IMG/VR virus record: IMGVR_UViG_3300025417_000097
Location: 1 to 22,644 of that record
Source: a virus
DNA: 22,644 bases
Strand: one strand, 5' to 3'
Part shown: positions 21,431 to 22,644 of the stretch, piece after piece
How positions within the stretch are numbered: the first letter of the stretch is position 1
How the letters are laid out: every line of letters begins with the position of its first letter
Notes under the pieces: model-generated
The model's database searches: none
The model's input: only the letters and a program-made list of their open reading frames with translations
What the model was told of the DNA's origin: nothing
Position numbers and translations under genes: made by a program

Positions 21431-21704
21431 TTGCCCGTAACGCTTGCGTTTAAGTCTCTTATTAAATTTCACCCAAAGACCCCCCTACCCCAGACGGAGT
21501 AGAGAGGGAAAGGTGCTTCACCCCACATTAGTGGATCATCATGTGAACGTTGTGTTCAACCCCTAGGCTTGATGATTCGACCAGCCCCACGGATTATTCG
21601 GGAACTGCCCCCTAGCCTTACGGCATACCGTGTACGCTTTCCTTCCGCGCCACCACGACTGGGGTGCTTGCTATCGTGCGGAGTACGACGGCTGAATGTG
21701 GACG
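21431..21704 (-). other. Gene-free stretch with a cluster of hairpins on the minus strand
   Basis: No credible gene is seen. On the minus strand, ATCATCA (21570-21576) pairs with TGATGAT (21535-21541) around a TGAAC/GTTCA hairpin (21544-21548, 21554-21558). CCAC/GTGG with a TAAT loop follows (21523-21534), then GGTG/CACC (21512-21522) and a pyrimidine run. At 21651-21664 the sequence CCCCAGTCGTGGTGG matches a repeated element of the large RNA to the right, and ACGG/CCGT with a TATG loop lies near 21620-21630. It may be the leader of the 68-residue gene or a further small RNA. Confidence 0.4.
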
Positions 21705-21824
21705 AAAAAAAACCGTTAGGTCTAGCCCCGAGTGAGACGGGCAATCCCTTGCGGGACAGCCAACCCCTTACGGGGCCGGAGCTAGAACTAACGGTTTTCT
21801 TGTTGGCGTCTCACTTCCAACAGT
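21705..21824 (-). ncRNA. Compact structured small RNA (kissing loop, two GNRA tetraloops, own terminator)
   Basis: The RNA runs from about 21824 to the T-run at 21705-21712. Its 5' hairpin pairs GTTGG with CCAAC (21802-21806, 21817-21821 on the plus strand). An outer helix follows: AACCGTTAG and CTAGC on the 5' side pair with GCTAG and CTAACGGTT on the 3' side, with a small internal loop. Inside are CCCC-GTAA-GGGG and CCC-GCAA-GGG, both GNRA tetraloops, and CCCG-TCTCACT-CGGG. The 7-base loop of the last hairpin is fully complementary to AGTGAGA in the loop of the 5' hairpin, so a kissing loop is predicted. The outer helix ends in eight T, so it is also the terminator. I do not recognise a known family. 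Confidence 0.8.
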
Positions 21825-21830
21825 GCGCGG

Positions 21831-21861
21831 ATTATAACCACAACGTGGCATCGCATGTCAA
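21831..21861 (-). promoter_or_regulatory. Strong promoter of the structured small RNA
   Basis: On the minus strand a perfect TTGACA (21856-21861) and a perfect TATAAT (21831-21836) are separated by 19 bases. The discriminator CCGCGC is GC-rich, as in stable-RNA promoters, and predicted initiation is at A21824. The spacer end (CGTTGTGGT) resembles that of the promoter at 13354-13384. The element lies just downstream of tRNA-His, so the RNA has its own transcript as well as possible read-through from the tRNAs. Confidence 0.75.
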
Positions 21862-21873
21862 GAAGTATTTTGG

Positions 21874-21947
21874 TGGGGTGAACGGGGGAATCGAACCCTC
21901 GCTGACGGAATCACAATCCGCCGTGCTACCACTACACTACGAACACC
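21874..21947 (-). tRNA. tRNA-His (anticodon GTG)
   Basis: The minus strand folds as a cloverleaf. The D-arm is GTGT-AGTGGTA-GCAC, and the anticodon stem GCGGA/TCCGT encloses the loop TTGTGAT with anticodon GTG at positions 34-36. The T-arm has the standard TTCGATT loop. The G at 21947 (position -1) pairs with the discriminator C at 21877, the identity mark of tRNA-His, and a CCA end appears to be encoded (21874-21876). The acceptor stem has two T-T mismatches in the middle and the T-stem has an A-C mismatch, so it is somewhat degenerate or under relaxed selection. It lies 18 bases from tRNA-Pro. Confidence 0.75.
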
Positions 21948-21965
21948 GTAGTGGTCAGTGATGAT

Positions 21966-22043
21966 TGGTCTGGGTGGCAGGATTTGAACCTGCGGCCTCC
22001 GCCTTCCAAGGGCGGCCGTCTACCGGGCTGACATTACACCCAG
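21966..22043 (-). tRNA. tRNA-Pro (anticodon TGG)
   Basis: The minus strand has a perfect 7-bp acceptor stem CTGGGTG/CACCCAG, an anticodon stem CCGCC/GGCGG enclosing CTTGGAA with anticodon TGG at positions 34-36, and a perfect T-stem GCAGG/CCTGC with a TTCAAAT loop. A discriminator A and an encoded CCA follow (21966-21969). The D-arm carries one extra base. The anticodon TGG reads CCA and other proline codons with wobble. A possible -10 (TATACT, 22087-22092) lies upstream. Phage tRNAs often support codons overused by the phage relative to the host. Confidence 0.82.
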
Positions 22044-22086
22044 AGATAATCGGTCGAGGAAGAGCGGTTGCTTTCATAATGCGCGG

Positions 22087-22092
22087 AGTATA
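22087..22092 (-). promoter_or_regulatory. Possible -10 element of the tRNA unit
   Basis: TATACT on the minus strand is followed by CCGCGCATT, the same GC-rich discriminator pattern as after the TATAAT of the small-RNA promoter (CCGCGCA). No convincing -35 lies at 17-19 bases, so it may be weak or depend on an activator; the tRNAs may instead be read from the large RNA transcript upstream. Confidence 0.35.
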
Positions 22093-22127
22093 CACGGAAT
22101 TAGGTACGGGGAATATTTATACACCCG

Positions 22128-22644
22128 ACCCCCGCACTGGTGTTGTTGGCGGTCTTTAGGAGACTCGTTTAATGTCACAGACCTTCAGCTTGGACACCAA
22201 CACGACTGGGGACTGACGTTCAGTACATTTCGGCTTACTGCGTCTACTCGTCCCGATTTCTCGGCATCAATCCCCATGCGTGTAGGTTGTTGGTGGGGTT
22301 TGGATTTCGTGGGATGTCCATTCTCCCGTGCGCCGTTGCGAACCCAACGGTAAGCGTCCTTCGTCTATCGCACTACACCAACACGGCTGAGGGCTGAGGC
22401 AGTTGGAGACGCGCACCTTGACATGCACCAAGTCTTTTCCCACGACAACCCCCATGCGTGTTAGTTGTTGGCGGCCCTAAGCGGCTCCGGGCGCTGGTAC
22501 ATCCTAACGGGCAAGCTCTCTTACCGTGCCTAAGTACCTTGCTTTCACCAACAAGACTGAAGACTGTTGCGGTTGCGATCCGCGCGGAGCATCGGGATTA
22601 AGGTTGCATATCGTGTTGTGCGCACAAGGGACGACATAGACTTC
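22128..22644 (-). ncRNA. Large repeat-built structured RNA region next to the tRNAs (5' end outside window)
   Basis: This stretch has no plausible gene (one 62-codon frame lacks support) but is highly structured on the minus strand. Two element types alternate. Element A, like CAGTCGTGTTGGTG, occurs at about 22546-22566, 22376-22396 and 22195-22215. Element B, like CCRCCAACAAC then ACACGCATGGGG, occurs at about 22450-22474, 22272-22298 and 22129-22154. A can pair with the following B through TGTTGGTG/CACCAACA, and B with the next A through ACACG/CGTGT and GGGG/CCCC, so alternative folds are possible. Further hairpins include CCGTTG/CAACGG (about 22334-22351) and GGTAC/GTACC. Setting and size recall the GOLLD and ROOL giant phage RNAs, often found by tRNAs, but membership is not shown. 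Confidence 0.55.

Noticed and set aside
21569-21961. 130-codon plus-strand frame
   Set aside because: It runs antisense through the structured small RNA, its promoter and most of the tRNA-His, and lacks an RBS; its sequence has no coding character.
22267-22455. 62-codon minus-strand frame in the large RNA region
   Set aside because: No RBS, and it spans elements A and B and several hairpins; structural explanation is better.
1-22644. Prophage or integrative element
   Set aside because: No integrase, excisionase or attachment-site repeat is visible; the tRNAs lie inside the phage block rather than at a boundary, though the window is incomplete.

Overview
This window is a fragment of a tailed double-stranded DNA phage genome (Caudoviricetes), probably uncultured. 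The evidence is a packaging and head-morphogenesis cassette (terminase small and large subunits, portal, GroES-like cochaperonin, scaffold, capsid-associated protein, major capsid protein), a T7-type primase-helicase, and dense gene packing with stop/start overlaps. There is no ribosomal RNA and no housekeeping or integrase gene. The gene set and gene order resemble uncultured aquatic phages. The moderate base composition, E. coli-like DnaA boxes and sigma-70-like promoters suit a proteobacterial, possibly freshwater betaproteobacterial, host; the host assignment is inference. The window does not contain a whole genome: the leftmost gene runs off the edge, no tail or DNA polymerase gene is visible, and a structured RNA region runs off the right edge.

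Layout. (1) About 1-12964, minus strand: the late block, transcribed right to left from terS through a LexA-like winged-helix gene, terL, portal, a small ORF, a GroES-like gene, scaffold, an unknown gene, a capsid-associated gene and the major capsid gene, then secondary structural genes, a glycosyltransferase and small Gly/Lys-rich proteins. Intrinsic terminators follow the major capsid gene and one of the structural genes, and a promoter restarts transcription after the capsid terminator. (2) 12965-13619: a divergent intergenic region with two ~122-bp direct repeats, each carrying a perfect DnaA box, then a rightward promoter and a highly foldable leader; this is the best candidate for a replication origin and early control region. 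(3) 13620-19028, plus strand: two unknown genes, a SprT-like zinc protein, a CobS/MoxR-like AAA+ ATPase, a CobT-like protein with an HExxH domain and a VWA domain, and six very small genes. (4) 21394-19136, minus strand: a small gene, an HNH protein and the primase-helicase, meeting the plus block at a bidirectional terminator. (5) 21400-22644: an almost gene-free RNA region on the minus strand, with tRNA-Pro(TGG), tRNA-His(GTG), a compact sRNA with its own promoter and terminator, and a large repeat-built structured RNA running off the window.

Most unusual points: the ~120-nt sRNA with a predicted kissing loop and two GNRA tetraloops; the large RNA next to the tRNAs, which has the setting of the GOLLD/ROOL class of giant phage RNAs; an iterated palindrome GTTTAAAC (18 perfect copies where about 0.35 would be expected by chance); and the SprT + MoxR/CobS + CobT/VWA cassette. 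All function calls come from reading the sequence; no database search was run.
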